A stretch of DNA of 64,000 bases from a bacterium Scap17 (lineage in GTDB: Bacteria; Pseudomonadota; Gammaproteobacteria; Pseudomonadales; Halomonadaceae), in assembly GCA_013376735.1 (NCBI GenBank), contig VINJ01000001.1:1612001-1676000 (forward strand), read 5' to 3'. Position numbers and translations under genes: made by a program. Shown piece after piece: positions 34,838-44,398 of this stretch (positions are counted from its first letter, which is position 1; every line of letters begins with the position of its first letter). A model generated the notes under the pieces. That model saw nothing but the letters and a program-made list of their open reading frames with translations, was not told the origin of the DNA and did no database searches.

Positions 34838-35797
34838 ATGAAAGTCGGATTCATCGGTCTCGGTAACGTGGGTGGCAAGCTGGCAGGTAGTCTGCTGCGC
34901 AATGGACATGACGTCACCGTGCGTGACCTTGACCCGGAAGCCGCCAAGCCTTTCCTCGCGCAGGGTGCCAAGTGGGCGGATTCTTCCAAGGAACTCGCCG
35001 AAGCCAACGACATGGTCATCACCTGCCTGCCGTCTCCGGCTGCCTGCAGCGCCGTGATGGAAAGCGACGACGGCATCATTGCCGGTCTGCGTGAAGGCAA
35101 GATCTGGCTCGAGATGAGCACTACCGACGATGGCGAACTGCGTCGTATCGCCGACAAGGTGCTGGCCACCGGTGCCAAGGCACTGGAAGCGCCGGTCTCC
35201 GGCGGCTGCCATCGTGCCGCCACCGGCAATATCTCCATCTTCGTCGGCGGTGACCGCGAATCCTTCGAGCAGGTGCTGCCGGTGCTGACCAATCTCGGTC
35301 GTCGTGTCCTGCACACCGGGGAGCTGGGCACCGCCTCCGTGCTCAAGGTGATGACCAACTACCTGGCCACCGCCAACCTGTGCGCCGTCGCCGAAGCCCT
35401 GACCGTCTGCAAGAAGGCCGGCATGGACATGAACACCACCTACGAGGCGATCAAGATTTCCTCGGGCAACTCCTTCGTCCACGAGACCGAGTCCCAGGTC
35501 ATCCTGAACGGAAGCCGCAACATCAGCTTCACCATGGATCTGGTGCTCAAGGATGTCGGCCTGTTCGACACCCTGGCCAAGAACCTGGATGTGCCGCTGG
35601 AAATCTCCCCGATGCTGATGGACATCTTCCGCGATGGTCAGGAACGCTTCGGTCCGCGTGAGTGGTCCTCCAACATCATCCGTCGTCTCGAGGAAGCCGC
35701 CGATGTCCGTGTGCTCGGCACCGGTTTCCCGGCAGAGCTGACCGATGACGAGCCGGAAGAAGTCGGCTACGAAGTCGGCGTTACCGGCCGCAACTGA
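34838..35797 (+). CDS. 3-hydroxyisobutyrate dehydrogenase-family oxidoreductase
   Basis: A 319-residue NAD(P)-dependent beta-hydroxyacid dehydrogenase. The Rossmann motif GFIGLGNVGGKLAGSLLRNG is at residues 4-23. The substrate motif reads LEAPVSGGCHRAATGNISIFVG, and the catalytic Lys is in LKVMTNYLATANLCAVAEAL. The ATG at 34838 follows AGAGGA. The family covers 3-hydroxyisobutyrate, tartronate semialdehyde and sulfolactaldehyde-type substrates; the present one is unknown. An aldehyde dehydrogenase gene follows after 108 bp, probably in the same transcript. Confidence 0.87.
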   Translation: MKVGFIGLGNVGGKLAGSLLRNGHDVTVRDLDPEAAKPFLAQGAKWADSSKELAEANDMVITCLPSPAACSAVMESDDGIIAGLREGKIWLEMSTTDDGELRRIADKVLATGAKALEAPVSGGCHRAATGNISIFVGGDRESFEQVLPVLTNLGRRVLHTGELGTASVLKVMTNYLATANLCAVAEALTVCKKAGMDMNTTYEAIKISSGNSFVHETESQVILNGSRNISFTMDLVLKDVGLFDTLAKNLDVPLEISPMLMDIFRDGQERFGPREWSSNIIRRLEEAADVRVLGTGFPAELTDDEPEEVGYEVGVTGRN

Positions 35798-35905
35798 GCC
35801 GTGAAGACTGCCCCGGAGCGCCGTGCGAATGGCCTCCGGGGTATTTGCGTTTGAGACTCACCCTCAGGGAAAGTGTTATCTCCCACCAGCAACGAGAGGT
35901 CTGGC

Positions 35906-37339
35906 ATGCAACATCACGACAACTTCTACATCAATGGTCACTGGCAGGCACCCTGCGGGCGCGAGCGCATGGAGGTCATCAATCCGGCCACCGGCGAGCT
36001 GTGCGCCAGTGTACCGCGTGCCGGTGAGCAGGATGTGGAGGCTGCCATCATGGCAGCACGTCAGGCGCTGCCTGCCTGGTCCACGACATCAGCGCAGGAA
36101 CGCCACGACATCCTGATGGCGGCAGCGGATGAGATGCAGTGTCGCTTCGATGAGCTGCGCGACGTCCAGGTGCTCACCATGGGTTGCCCGGTGCAACTGG
36201 CCGGCGCGCTACACGTGGAAGGCCCCATCGAGGGAATGCGTTACTACGCCGAGCGCGCCTTCCAGATGGAGGAGGACGAGCGCAAGGGCGATGTGACTCT
36301 GATGCGCGAGCCCATCGGTGTCTGCTCGCTGATCAACCCGTGGAACTATCCGCTGCATCAGTTGATCGGCAAGCTGGCCCCGGCGCTGGCGGCAGGCTGC
36401 ACCGTGATCGCCAAGCCGGCGGAGCAGACGCCGCTGCAGGACTTCATCATGGCCGAGATCTTCGAGAAGGTCGGTCTGCCTGCAGGTGTCTTCAATGTGG
36501 TGACGGGCGAGGGCAGCGAGATCGGCCCGGTGATGTCCGGCCATCCGCAGGTCGACATGGTGTCCTTCACCGGCTCGACCATTGCCGGTAGCAAGGTCGC
36601 CGAGAGTGCCGCGCCCACCGTCAAGCGGGTCTGTCAGGAACTGGGCGGCAAGTCGCCGCTGCTGGTGACGGAAGATGCCGACCTGGCCGCGGCCGTGCGC
36701 TTGAACGTCGAGAACGTGATGGCCAACACCGGCCAGACCTGCGACGCTTTCACGCGTCTGCTGGTGCCGCGTTCGCGCATGGAAGAGGCGACCCGTCTGG
36801 CGGTCGAGATCGCCAATGAGCAGGTGGTAGGTGACCCGAATGATCCGGCGACCACCATGGGGCCGCTGGTCTCCCAGCGTCAGCGCGAGCGGGTGCTTGA
36901 TCTGGTGCAGCGAGCCATCAACGACGGTGTCGAGCTGGCGCTGGGTGGCGTCGAGCCGCCCGAAGGGCTCGACAAGGGCTGCTATGTGCGGCCGACCATC
37001 TTCACCAATGTCAGCAATGAAATGGAGATCGCCCGTGAGGAGGTCTTCGGCCCGGTGCTGTGCATTCTGCCCTACGACGATGTGAAGCAGGGGATCGCCA
37101 TCGCCAATGACAGCGTCTATGGCCTGTCATCTGCGGTCTATGCACGTGACGCCGAGGCAGCATTGCCGATCGCCCGCTGCATGCAGGCAGGGCAATGCTA
37201 TCTGCAAGGGGCAGAGTTCTCCTTCGATGCGCCCTTCGGTGGCTACAAGCGTTCCGGCAACGGCCGTGAATGGGGCGACGAAGGCCTGGCGGAATATGTC
37301 GAGGTCAAGGCACTGCTTGGCGCACCAGTCATCACCTGA
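35906..37339 (+). CDS. NAD(P)-dependent aldehyde dehydrogenase
   Basis: A 477-residue ALDH. Seen are INPWNYPLHQLIGKLAPALA (N of the oxyanion hole, near 145), the Glu in CQELGGKSPLLV, the catalytic Cys in NTGQTCDAFTRLLVPRS and the C-terminal EEVFGPVLCILPYDD. The ATG at 35906 follows AGAGG. Specificity is not readable. It pairs with the upstream reductase and is followed by a strong terminator. Confidence 0.9.
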   Translation: MQHHDNFYINGHWQAPCGRERMEVINPATGELCASVPRAGEQDVEAAIMAARQALPAWSTTSAQERHDILMAAADEMQCRFDELRDVQVLTMGCPVQLAGALHVEGPIEGMRYYAERAFQMEEDERKGDVTLMREPIGVCSLINPWNYPLHQLIGKLAPALAAGCTVIAKPAEQTPLQDFIMAEIFEKVGLPAGVFNVVTGEGSEIGPVMSGHPQVDMVSFTGSTIAGSKVAESAAPTVKRVCQELGGKSPLLVTEDADLAAAVRLNVENVMANTGQTCDAFTRLLVPRSRMEEATRLAVEIANEQVVGDPNDPATTMGPLVSQRQRERVLDLVQRAINDGVELALGGVEPPEGLDKGCYVRPTIFTNVSNEMEIAREEVFGPVLCILPYDDVKQGIAIANDSVYGLSSAVYARDAEAALPIARCMQAGQCYLQGAEFSFDAPFGGYKRSGNGREWGDEGLAEYVEVKALLGAPVIT

Positions 37340-37370
37340 CAGGAGGCGGGCCGCGCCGTCATGATGCCAC

Positions 37371-37426
37371 GCAAGATACCCGTGATTCGTGAGGCCAGGC
37401 TGGCCCGTGAATCACGGGTATCTTGC
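37371..37426. terminator. long terminator hairpin
   Basis: GCAAGATACCCGTGATTC and GAATCACGGGTATCTTGC form a perfect 18-bp stem with a 20-base loop, shortly after the ALDH stop. Confidence 0.85.
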
Positions 37427-37547
37427 ATTCGCGCCATCGACCATTCGCGCCATCGACAAAAGACACCCTCAAGGCGCTTGTCGGCTGTCGCGGATGCGCT
37501 TTGCTATCAGAGCAACTCCATCGCGTCTGTCACATCGCTGAGTACTG

Positions 37548-37585
37548 AAAAATACCTATATGCTCAGTGCTAAAAATACCTATAT
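37548..37585. repeat. AAAAATACCTATAT direct repeat
   Basis: The 14-mer occurs at 37548-37561 and 37572-37585, 24 bp apart, in the AT-rich stretch between the convergent ALDH and IclR genes. No function is evident. Confidence 0.5.
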
Positions 37586-37644
37586 ATAGTGGCAAGACTT
37601 TGTGCGGTGCAGCATAACTGGCTCGCCAGGTGCCGTCTTGGACC

Positions 37645-38403
37645 TCAGATGATGCGCGAGGAGAGCTGACGCGCTGCCTGCACCAGATGCTTGGAGTAGG
37701 CGCGAGCCTGCTGCGGATTCAGGCAGTCCTGGCTGATGACGGCGCTGATGGCGGCAATGGGCTCGTTGCGCATGTTCAGCACAGGCGCCGCGATACAGCT
37801 CAGCTGTCCTTCGGCCTCACCGCTGGACACCGCATATCCCAGGCGTTGTGCACGTTCAAGCTCGGCATCCATCTCGTCACGGCGTTCGGCCAGGCCGGGC
37901 GTGCTCCGCGTCGCAGCTTCCAGATACAGTTGGCATGAGGCCTCGGGGCGCATGGCGAGAATCGCCTTGCCGGCGGCACAGGCGTGCTGGGCCATGGTCT
38001 TGCCGATGTAGAGGTTGTAGCTGCCACTGCCGGAGGCATCGACCTTCGAGATCACCACCACCTGATCCCCGATGGGGATGCACAGGAAGATCGAGCGGTG
38101 AATCTCGTTCTTGAGAATCTCGGCGATGGGGTAGAAGACCGGAATCAGGCTCTGCTTGTTGTAGATCGTCGAGGAGATCTGGAAGATGCGCGAGCCGATG
38201 CAGTAGGACTTCTTGCGACCGGGATCGTGAGCGACCAGCTGATGGTGCAGCAGGGAGTTGATCACGCGGTGTCCGGTGGCAGGCGAGATGCCGGTGGACT
38301 CGCAGATTTCCGAGAGCGTCAGCGGGTAGGAGGCTGCCGCAAGCAGGTCCAGAATCATGACACTGTGGTCGACTGCAGGGGCTTTGGTCTTCTCGTGATT
38401 CAT
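37645..38403 (-). CDS. IclR-family regulator
   Basis: A 252-residue IclR protein: HTH at VMILDLLAAASYPLTLSEIC, then STGISPATGHRVINSLLHHQ, and an effector domain (GKTMAQHACAAGKAILAM, then GYAVSSGEAEGQLSCIAAPV). The start at 38403 is preferred over the 33-codon longer frame because the HTH then begins at the normal distance. It lies downstream of, and co-directional with, the GMC-enolase-ALDH gene set and probably controls it; an IclR-like palindrome lies upstream of that set at 43132. Confidence 0.87.
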   Translation of the reverse strand: MNHEKTKAPAVDHSVMILDLLAAASYPLTLSEICESTGISPATGHRVINSLLHHQLVAHDPGRKKSYCIGSRIFQISSTIYNKQSLIPVFYPIAEILKNEIHRSIFLCIPIGDQVVVISKVDASGSGSYNLYIGKTMAQHACAAGKAILAMRPEASCQLYLEAATRSTPGLAERRDEMDAELERAQRLGYAVSSGEAEGQLSCIAAPVLNMRNEPIAAISAVISQDCLNPQQARAYSKHLVQAARQLSSRII

Positions 38404-38523
38404 GAACGCGGGGACACTCCGAAACGCGAATCTCGGCCACAGGCGGCGTGCATCCGGGGCTGTGACACTTTGACGACGGATGAACGATGCCACACACGGC
38501 ATCTCTCATGCGCTGAATATAAA

Positions 38524-38555
38524 ACGGCCCATAGGGTACCAGACCCATGGGCCGT
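38524..38555. terminator. hairpin after the GMC dehydrogenase gene
   Basis: ACGGCCCATAGGGT and ACCCATGGGCCGT pair with a single bulged base and a 5-base loop, 30 bases past the dehydrogenase stop on the minus strand, with an A-run (T-run on the reading strand). Confidence 0.8.
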
Positions 38556-38584
38556 GCGCGGGTTGTCTGGTGGCTGATCTCGGC

Positions 38585-40213
38585 TCACTCGGCGTGATCG
38601 GCCAGCACCAGGTCCGCGCCTTTTTCCGCCACCATCATCACCGGCGCATTCAGATTGCCGGAGGTGATATTGGGGAAGATGGCGGCATCGATGACGCGCA
38701 GCCCCGCCACACCATGTACCTTCAGCCGGCTGTCGACCACGGCGTTCGCCTTGTCCGGGCCCATCGCGCAGGAGCCACACAGGTGGTAGATGGAGCCTCC
38801 CTGAGCGCGGAAGTACGCAAGCATGCTGTCCTCATCCTGGACCGTCTCGGCCGGGGCGACCTCGCACTCGGTGATGGCCTTGAGCGCGGGCGCGCCCATC
38901 AGCTTGCGCACCAGACGACTGCCCTGGATGACCTCATCAATGTCTTTCTGGGTGCTGAGGTAGTTGGGGCAGATGGTCGCCGGCACCGCCGGGTCTGCCG
39001 AGGCCAGTGAAATGCTGCCACGGCTGGTCGGTCGGCAGGAATTGAAGGCCAGCAGGAAGCCGGAATACGGCTCCGGTGTCAGCTTGGCCTTCGGGTCGTT
39101 GGGAATCTGGTAGGACATCGGGTTGAAGTAGAGCTGGATGTTCGGCTCTGACTCCGCCTCGCTGCCCCGGAAGAACCCTCCGGCCTGATTCACGCTCATG
39201 CCCAGCGGCCCGCTGCGGTTGATCAGATACTGCAGCCCTGCCTTTGCCTGGCCCCAGAAGGATGCGAAGTCATCATTCAGCGTGGTGCGATTGGCGCGGT
39301 AGTAGTAGCTGGCACACAGATGGTCCTGCAGGTTCTGCCCGACGGCCGGCAGGTCTACCTGTGTCTGGATACCATGCGTCGCCAGCGCCTCACGCTCGCC
39401 GATCCCCGAAAGCTGCAGCAGCTTCGGGGAGTCCACCGCGCCAGCGCAGAGAATGACCTCGCGATGTGCTGACACCTCGATGACCTCGTCATCAAGCCGG
39501 TAGACGACACCCGTGGCGCGCTTGCCGCCATCGGGCGTCTCTTCCAGCGTCACGCGTTCCACCCGACAGATATGCTTGAGCGTGAGGTTGTCGCGTGACA
39601 GCGCCGGCTTCAGATAGGCGGTATTGCTAGAATCCCGCTGTCCCTTGCGGATGTTGGCCTCATAGATGCCAGCACCCTCGAAGTGTTCGCCATTGAAATC
39701 ATCATTGAGCGTGTAACCCAGCTCGCGGGCACCTTCCAGCCATGACTGGCAGATCGGGTGCGCGCCATGTTTCAGCGGCGTGATGCCGATCGGCCCCTGG
39801 CCGGAGCGATACTCGGTGTCGCCATCCGGGTGGCATTCAAGACGCTTGAAGTAGGGCAGTACCTCGCGATAGGACCAGCCGTCGTTGCCGGCGCGCGCCC
39901 AGTCATCGAAGTCCGAGGCCTGGCCCCGGACATAGATCATCGCATTGATGGAGCCGGAGCCACCCTGCACCTTGCCGCGGGGGGTATAGATCTTGCGCCC
40001 CCCCATCGCGGCTTCTTCCTTGCTGTAATACATGTAGTTGTAGGTCGGGTTGTAGTAGGTCTTGGCGAACCCGACCGGCACCTTGATCCAGGGCGAGGTG
40101 TCCTTGCCGCCGGCCTCCAGCAGCAACACGCTGTGGCGTCCGCTGGCGCTGAGCCGGTTGGCGAGGATACACCCCGCCGACCCGGCACCGACAATGATGA
40201 AATCGTATTGCAT
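38585..40213 (-). CDS. GMC-family FAD alcohol dehydrogenase
   Basis: A 542-residue glucose-methanol-choline oxidoreductase. The FAD-binding motif is [20 protein letters not shown] (6-25), GMC signature 1 is [14 protein letters not shown], signature 2 is [15 protein letters not shown], and the catalytic His is in [10 protein letters not shown]. The C-terminal [18 protein letters not shown] resembles choline dehydrogenase, but no betaine aldehyde dehydrogenase or BetI lies beside it. Co-location with an acid-sugar dehydratase and an AldA-like gene suggests oxidation of a polyol or sugar alcohol. It begins 5 bases after the stop of the dehydratase gene, in one operon. Confidence 0.9.
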   Translation of the reverse strand: MQYDFIIVGAGSAGCILANRLSASGRHSVLLLEAGGKDTSPWIKVPVGFAKTYYNPTYNYMYYSKEEAAMGGRKIYTPRGKVQGGSGSINAMIYVRGQASDFDDWARAGNDGWSYREVLPYFKRLECHPDGDTEYRSGQGPIGITPLKHGAHPICQSWLEGARELGYTLNDDFNGEHFEGAGIYEANIRKGQRDSSNTAYLKPALSRDNLTLKHICRVERVTLEETPDGGKRATGVVYRLDDEVIEVSAHREVILCAGAVDSPKLLQLSGIGEREALATHGIQTQVDLPAVGQNLQDHLCASYYYRANRTTLNDDFASFWGQAKAGLQYLINRSGPLGMSVNQAGGFFRGSEAESEPNIQLYFNPMSYQIPNDPKAKLTPEPYSGFLLAFNSCRPTSRGSISLASADPAVPATICPNYLSTQKDIDEVIQGSRLVRKLMGAPALKAITECEVAPAETVQDEDSMLAYFRAQGGSIYHLCGSCAMGPDKANAVVDSRLKVHGVAGLRVIDAAIFPNITSGNLNAPVMMVAEKGADLVLADHAE

Positions 40214-40218
40214 CGGCG

Positions 40219-41454
40219 TTACGCCTCCGGCTTGCGCTTCCAGTCGGTGCTGGACTGTTCCTTCACGTCATAGGGACGCGGGTCCATGCTCAGGTGCAGG
40301 GTCCGGCCGGTGTAAGGCGAATTGGCCTTGACCACGTCCATGTCCAGCTCGACCCCCAGGCCCGGCTTGGTGGAGGGGATGATGTAACCATCACGCCACT
40401 CGATCTTCTCCTTGAGCACATCGGCGTGGAAGCCATCCCAGGTGCCGATGCTTTCCTGAATCAGGAAGTTGGGCGTGGCGGTCGCCAGCTGGATACTGGC
40501 CGCGGCGCCGACCGGGCCGTTGTAGAGATGCGGGGCGATCTGGGCGTAATGGACTTCTGCCAGCGCCGCGATCTTCTTGCCTTCCAGAATGCCGCCGACG
40601 CGTCCCAGGTTCATCTGCAGGATGGAGGCCGCGTTGTTCTTGAGCACATCGTGGAATTCGTACTTGGTGGTCAGGCGCTCACCGGTCGCGACCGGGATGG
40701 AGGTGTGGTCTGCCACGCGCGCCATGGCCTCGCTCTGTCCCGGCGGTACCGGCTCTTCCAGCCACAGCGGGTCATACGGCTCGAGATACTTGGCGAGACG
40801 AATGGCGGATGCCGGCGTCATCTGGCCGTGGGTGCCGAACAGCAGATCACAGCTATTGCCGACCGCTTCGCGGATGCGGCGGCAGAAGGTGGCGCTCTTG
40901 TCCATGCCTTCCAGAGACAGCATCTGGCCGGAGTAGGCGGTGTAGGGGCCAGCCGGATCGAACTTCAGCGCGGTGAAGCCCTTTTCCTTGTTCTCCAGGG
41001 CGCACTCGACGGCCAGCTCGACGTTGTCATAGTCGTAGTTGCCGCGCGCATCCTTGGGGTACAGATAGGTGTAGGAACGCAGCTTGTCGTGGACCTTGCC
41101 ACCGATCAGCTCATACACCGGCAGACCAGCCGCCTTGCCGACGATATCCCAGCAGGCCATCTCGAGACCGCTGAGCACACCCATCATGGTGAGGTCAGGG
41201 CGTTGGGTGAAGCCACTGGAGAAGGCTTCGCGGTACAGACGTTCAATATGATGCGGGTTCTTGCCTTCCAGATAACGCGAGAAGACATCGGCGATCGCCT
41301 TGCTCATGACTTCCGGATGGAAGGTGGCGGCATAGACTTCACCGACCCCTTCGATGCCGCAAGCGGTACGTAGCTGAACGAAGATCCAGTACATGCCGCC
41401 GACGTGGGGCGGCGGAGTGGCGACGATGTGTGTCTCGCAACTGACAACTTTCAT
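40219..41454 (-). CDS. enolase-superfamily sugar-acid dehydratase-like protein
   Basis: A 411-residue mandelate racemase/muconate lactonising enzyme-type barrel protein. It has an N-terminal capping domain, KFD near residue 180, LWLEEPVPP (metal Glu), ATGERLTTKYEF (metal Glu) and QIAPHLYNG (catalytic His). In mannonate-dehydratase-like members the third strand reads D-x-H; here it reads FGTHGQMTP, so the His is kept and the usual metal Asp is not obvious. The ATG at 41454 follows AAAGG; a start eight codons earlier is open. Likely a dehydratase or cycloisomerase for an aldonic-type acid, unassigned. Confidence 0.82.
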   Translation of the reverse strand: MKVVSCETHIVATPPPHVGGMYWIFVQLRTACGIEGVGEVYAATFHPEVMSKAIADVFSRYLEGKNPHHIERLYREAFSSGFTQRPDLTMMGVLSGLEMACWDIVGKAAGLPVYELIGGKVHDKLRSYTYLYPKDARGNYDYDNVELAVECALENKEKGFTALKFDPAGPYTAYSGQMLSLEGMDKSATFCRRIREAVGNSCDLLFGTHGQMTPASAIRLAKYLEPYDPLWLEEPVPPGQSEAMARVADHTSIPVATGERLTTKYEFHDVLKNNAASILQMNLGRVGGILEGKKIAALAEVHYAQIAPHLYNGPVGAAASIQLATATPNFLIQESIGTWDGFHADVLKEKIEWRDGYIIPSTKPGLGVELDMDVVKANSPYTGRTLHLSMDPRPYDVKEQSSTDWKRKPEA

Positions 41455-41626
41455 GGTGGCAGGCCTTTCAGTGGTCACTGGCTAGCAGGATGGTGTGGAA
41501 GCGCACTGCCTGGCATGCCGTCATTCGACGCCAACAGCGTGCTTCCGGAAAGAAATGGGGTAGGGCGTCAGCGCCTCCGGGGAGAGGGTTCCCCAAAGGC
41601 GTGACAGACAAGACGGAATGGCGTGA

Positions 41627-43051
41627 TCAGTAGTTCATCACGACCAGACGGGTCTGGGTGTAGTCGAGCATGCCGTGCTTGCCATCATCACCGCCCAGGC
41701 CAGAGCGCTTCCAGCCGGCGTGGTAGCCCTGGTAGGGGTCCGCCGGGGTGCGGTTGATGTAGAGCTCGCCGGCTTCGATGTTGTTGGCGACCTTCATGGC
41801 GGTGCGATAGTTCTCGGTGAAGACCACGGAGGCCAGACCGAACTGGTGGTCATTGGCCAGTGCCAGCGCCTCGTCCACATCGCTGTAGGTCAGCACCGGC
41901 AGCACCGGGCCGAAGATCTCTTCCTGCACGATCTCCATGTCCTGACGGCAACCGGTCAGCAGGGTCGGCGGATAGAAGTGGCCCTTGCCTTCCGGGATAT
42001 AGCCGCCGATTTCCAGAGTGGCGCCGTCATCGATGGCGCGCTCCACCATCTGATGGATGTTGAGGCGCGAATTCTCGTTGATCAGCGGCCCCATCAGGCT
42101 GGCATCTTCCAGACGGTTGCCGAACTTGACGCCTTCCATCTGCTGCTTCAGCTGGGCGACGAAGTCGTCATAGACGGATTCGTGCACATAGACACGCTCG
42201 ATGGCGGTACACAGCTGGCCACAGTTGGTGAGGGTAGAGGCCGCGATCTGTGCTGCTGCCTTGGCCAGGTCGGCATCCGGCTCGACGATGGCCGGTGACT
42301 TGCCGCCCAGTTCCAGTGAGGACTTGGCGATGTTGACCTGGGAATATTCCAGCACCTTGCGACCGGCGCCGACGCTGCCGGTCAGGGTGATCATGCCCAC
42401 CTTGGGGTGCGTGCAGACGGCTTCCGCGGTGCCGTGGTCCATCGCCAGGATGTTGACGATGCCTGCCGGAATGCCGGCATCCTGGATCGCCTTGGCGATC
42501 TCGAAAGCGGAGGTCGGGGTGTTGTTGCTCGGACGCACGACCACGGCATTGCCGGTGATCAGCGCCGGGGCGATCTTGCGCAGCAGGGTGAACACCGGGT
42601 AGTTGAACGGAATCAGGCAGGCCACGACGCCGATGGGCTCACGCTGCAGCAGCAGGCTTTCATTGGGAGTGTCGCTGGGGACGATCTCACCCTCGATACG
42701 ACGTGCCCACTCGGCGTGGTAGCGCGTGATGTCGGCGGCGTAGACGGCTTCATTGGTGGCGTCTTCCAGGCTCTTGCCGGACTCATCTGCCAATGCCTGG
42801 CCGATGGCATCCTTGCGCGCCATCAGCGCCTCGGCAAGCTTGTGCATGTAGCCAGCACGCTCGGTGCTGGTCTTGGCACGCCAGTCCTTCTGCGCCTTGG
42901 CCGCAATGCTCACCGCTTCAAGCGCTTCGTCAGTGGTTGCTGCCTGCACCTGACCTACCAGTGCTTCGGTGGCCGGGTTGTAGACCGAAATCATCTCGCC
43001 CTGGGATGAGGCGACGAATTCGTTGTTGATGAAGTTCTTGTCAGTGCGCAT
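41627..43051 (-). CDS. aldehyde dehydrogenase, lactaldehyde/glycolaldehyde type
   Basis: A 474-residue ALDH whose layout follows E. coli AldA: ADITRYHAEWARRIEGEIVP, VACLIPFNYPVFTLLRKIAP, TLTGSVGAGRK, SLELGGKSPAIV (Glu), NCGQLCTAIERVYV (catalytic Cys) and the C-terminal YHAGWKRSGLGGDDGKHGM. It is the first gene of the minus-strand set aldA-like, dehydratase, GMC dehydrogenase. AGGAGG lies just before the ATG, and an IclR-type palindrome lies about 85 bases upstream. Confidence 0.9.
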   Translation of the reverse strand: MRTDKNFINNEFVASSQGEMISVYNPATEALVGQVQAATTDEALEAVSIAAKAQKDWRAKTSTERAGYMHKLAEALMARKDAIGQALADESGKSLEDATNEAVYAADITRYHAEWARRIEGEIVPSDTPNESLLLQREPIGVVACLIPFNYPVFTLLRKIAPALITGNAVVVRPSNNTPTSAFEIAKAIQDAGIPAGIVNILAMDHGTAEAVCTHPKVGMITLTGSVGAGRKVLEYSQVNIAKSSLELGGKSPAIVEPDADLAKAAAQIAASTLTNCGQLCTAIERVYVHESVYDDFVAQLKQQMEGVKFGNRLEDASLMGPLINENSRLNIHQMVERAIDDGATLEIGGYIPEGKGHFYPPTLLTGCRQDMEIVQEEIFGPVLPVLTYSDVDEALALANDHQFGLASVVFTENYRTAMKVANNIEAGELYINRTPADPYQGYHAGWKRSGLGGDDGKHGMLDYTQTRLVVMNY

Positions 43052-43131
43052 GCATCACTCCTCCTGAATTTGGCCTACAGGCTATGAAGTGACGCCAAAG
43101 GTGTCAAACTGTTTTTCACATGTAGAATTAG

Positions 43132-43149
43132 ATTTCCACATATGGAATT
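43132..43149. promoter_or_regulatory. IclR-type palindrome upstream of the aldehyde dehydrogenase operon
   Basis: ATTTCCA-CATA-TGGAATT has near-perfect arms (TTCCA/TGGAA exact), like the TTTCCA/TGGAAA sites of IclR-family regulators. A weaker look-alike (TTTCACATGTAGAA) precedes it at 43114-43127. The IclR gene at 37645-38403 is the natural partner. Confidence 0.6.
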
Positions 43150-43430
43150 TATGATTTGCTTCTAGTCGATGATCCCGTAGTCTTGGCTGCGGGATTTTTC
43201 GTTCTGGATCTGCATGAGCGCGCGGTCTCATGTTTCAAGCGGCGCATTGCTGTGGAAGGGGCTGCATTCACGTTCAAGTTTTCATTGAAAGTCTTTCTCC
43301 GTGCCGCGGGTTTTTCAGCCAGGCAGCGAAAGATAGTGTCAGTCACTTCCCGAGACAGGCCTGCTGCCACGTGACGCAGCAGCTCTTGCCGTTGGGCCGA
43401 TGACAACCACTGACTATAAGGGGCATCTCC

Positions 43431-44063
43431 ATGCTCACCTTGATCGTGAAATTTGACGTCAAGCCCGAACAACTCGCTACCTTCAAGCAGGCCTTGGCTG
43501 ACAACAAGCTGGGCTCAGCGGCTGAACCGGGGATGCTGGAAATGCGTTTCTTCGCGGCCAAGGATTCTCCCACCACCATCTTCGCCTACGAGCGCTGGGC
43601 AAGTGCTGAGGCGCATCAGGCACATGTGAATCAGCCCTACGCGCAAGCCCTGCTGAAACTGGCTGACACGGCGTTGGCATCGCCATTCGAGGTGATGCCC
43701 TTGAACGATACTGACCCGGCGCCATTGCATGAGGCGAACCCCAGGCACGTGCAGCCGGAAGATGAGGTATTCAGTATCTTCTTCATCTTCAAGATCAAGG
43801 AAGAATATCGCGCTCGGTTGCTGCAGCAATTCACCACGCATGTGGCGAAGACGCGCAGTGAGGAGCCGGGAAATCTCGTGTTTGACCTGTATATCATCGA
43901 CGGGCAGGACGACACGCTGGTGATATACGAGCATTGGCGCACGAAGTCAGACCTGTGGGACATTCACTTCCAGCAGCCCTATGCCATCGAGACAGGCAAG
44001 CTGTTGGAGCAGGCCATGGTCGGGGATATGCAGCAATACTTGAATATCGTCAGCGAGTTCTGA
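43431..44063 (+). CDS. two-domain ABM (antibiotic biosynthesis monooxygenase/YgiN-like) protein
   Basis: A 210-residue protein made of two tandem ferredoxin-like ABM domains (about 1-90 and 115-205): MLTLIVKFDVKPEQLATFKQ, then E-M-R-F-F, and FSIFFIFKIKEEYRARLLQQ, then YIIDGQDDTLVIYEHW. Single-domain relatives such as YgiN are quinol monooxygenases or haem degraders. Fusion of two domains mimics the usual dimer. It stands alone between the divergent ALDH operon and a terminator hairpin. Substrate unknown. Confidence 0.82.
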   Translation: MLTLIVKFDVKPEQLATFKQALADNKLGSAAEPGMLEMRFFAAKDSPTTIFAYERWASAEAHQAHVNQPYAQALLKLADTALASPFEVMPLNDTDPAPLHEANPRHVQPEDEVFSIFFIFKIKEEYRARLLQQFTTHVAKTRSEEPGNLVFDLYIIDGQDDTLVIYEHWRTKSDLWDIHFQQPYAIETGKLLEQAMVGDMQQYLNIVSEF

Positions 44064-44100
44064 GTTCTCCGCCGCTCATACGTTTCCTGTTTGCCCACTG

Positions 44101-44128
44101 AATGCGCAGCCCTTAGAGGCTGCGCATT
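44101..44128 (+). terminator. hairpin after the ABM gene
   Basis: AATGCGCAGCC and GGCTGCGCATT form an 11-bp perfect stem with a 6-base loop, 38 bases after the stop. No long T-run. The remaining 270 bases up to the GntR gene hold nothing recognised. Confidence 0.75.
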
Positions 44129-44398
44129 GTGCGTTCCCCCCCTCCTTGAACATCAGCGTGCCATTCCACCACCATCCACGCCTGTGAGCTCAACCAGGCA
44201 GCTGTCATCAAATCCTGCAGTGCCACTGGCATGTAAGCTGGCAGGCCAGTGCGAGTCACGCGAATGTGATAGTTTCTGGAGCATCCTGCCGTTTGGCGGT
44301 GCAGAGTCCCGGGCATTGTCTTCGCCGGCGGGGCAAGCGGCGCCGTGTGATTACCCGGTAGTGGCAACCCTCTTCATCTTTGGTCAGGACTCCTCGTC

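Noticed and set aside
38585..40213. Choline dehydrogenase betA
   Set aside because: The GMC fold and C-terminus look alike, but betB and betI are absent and the neighbours are a sugar-acid dehydratase and an AldA-like gene.
40294..41373. A 359-codon plus-strand frame opposite the enolase-superfamily gene
   Set aside because: Antisense shadow of a well-supported gene.
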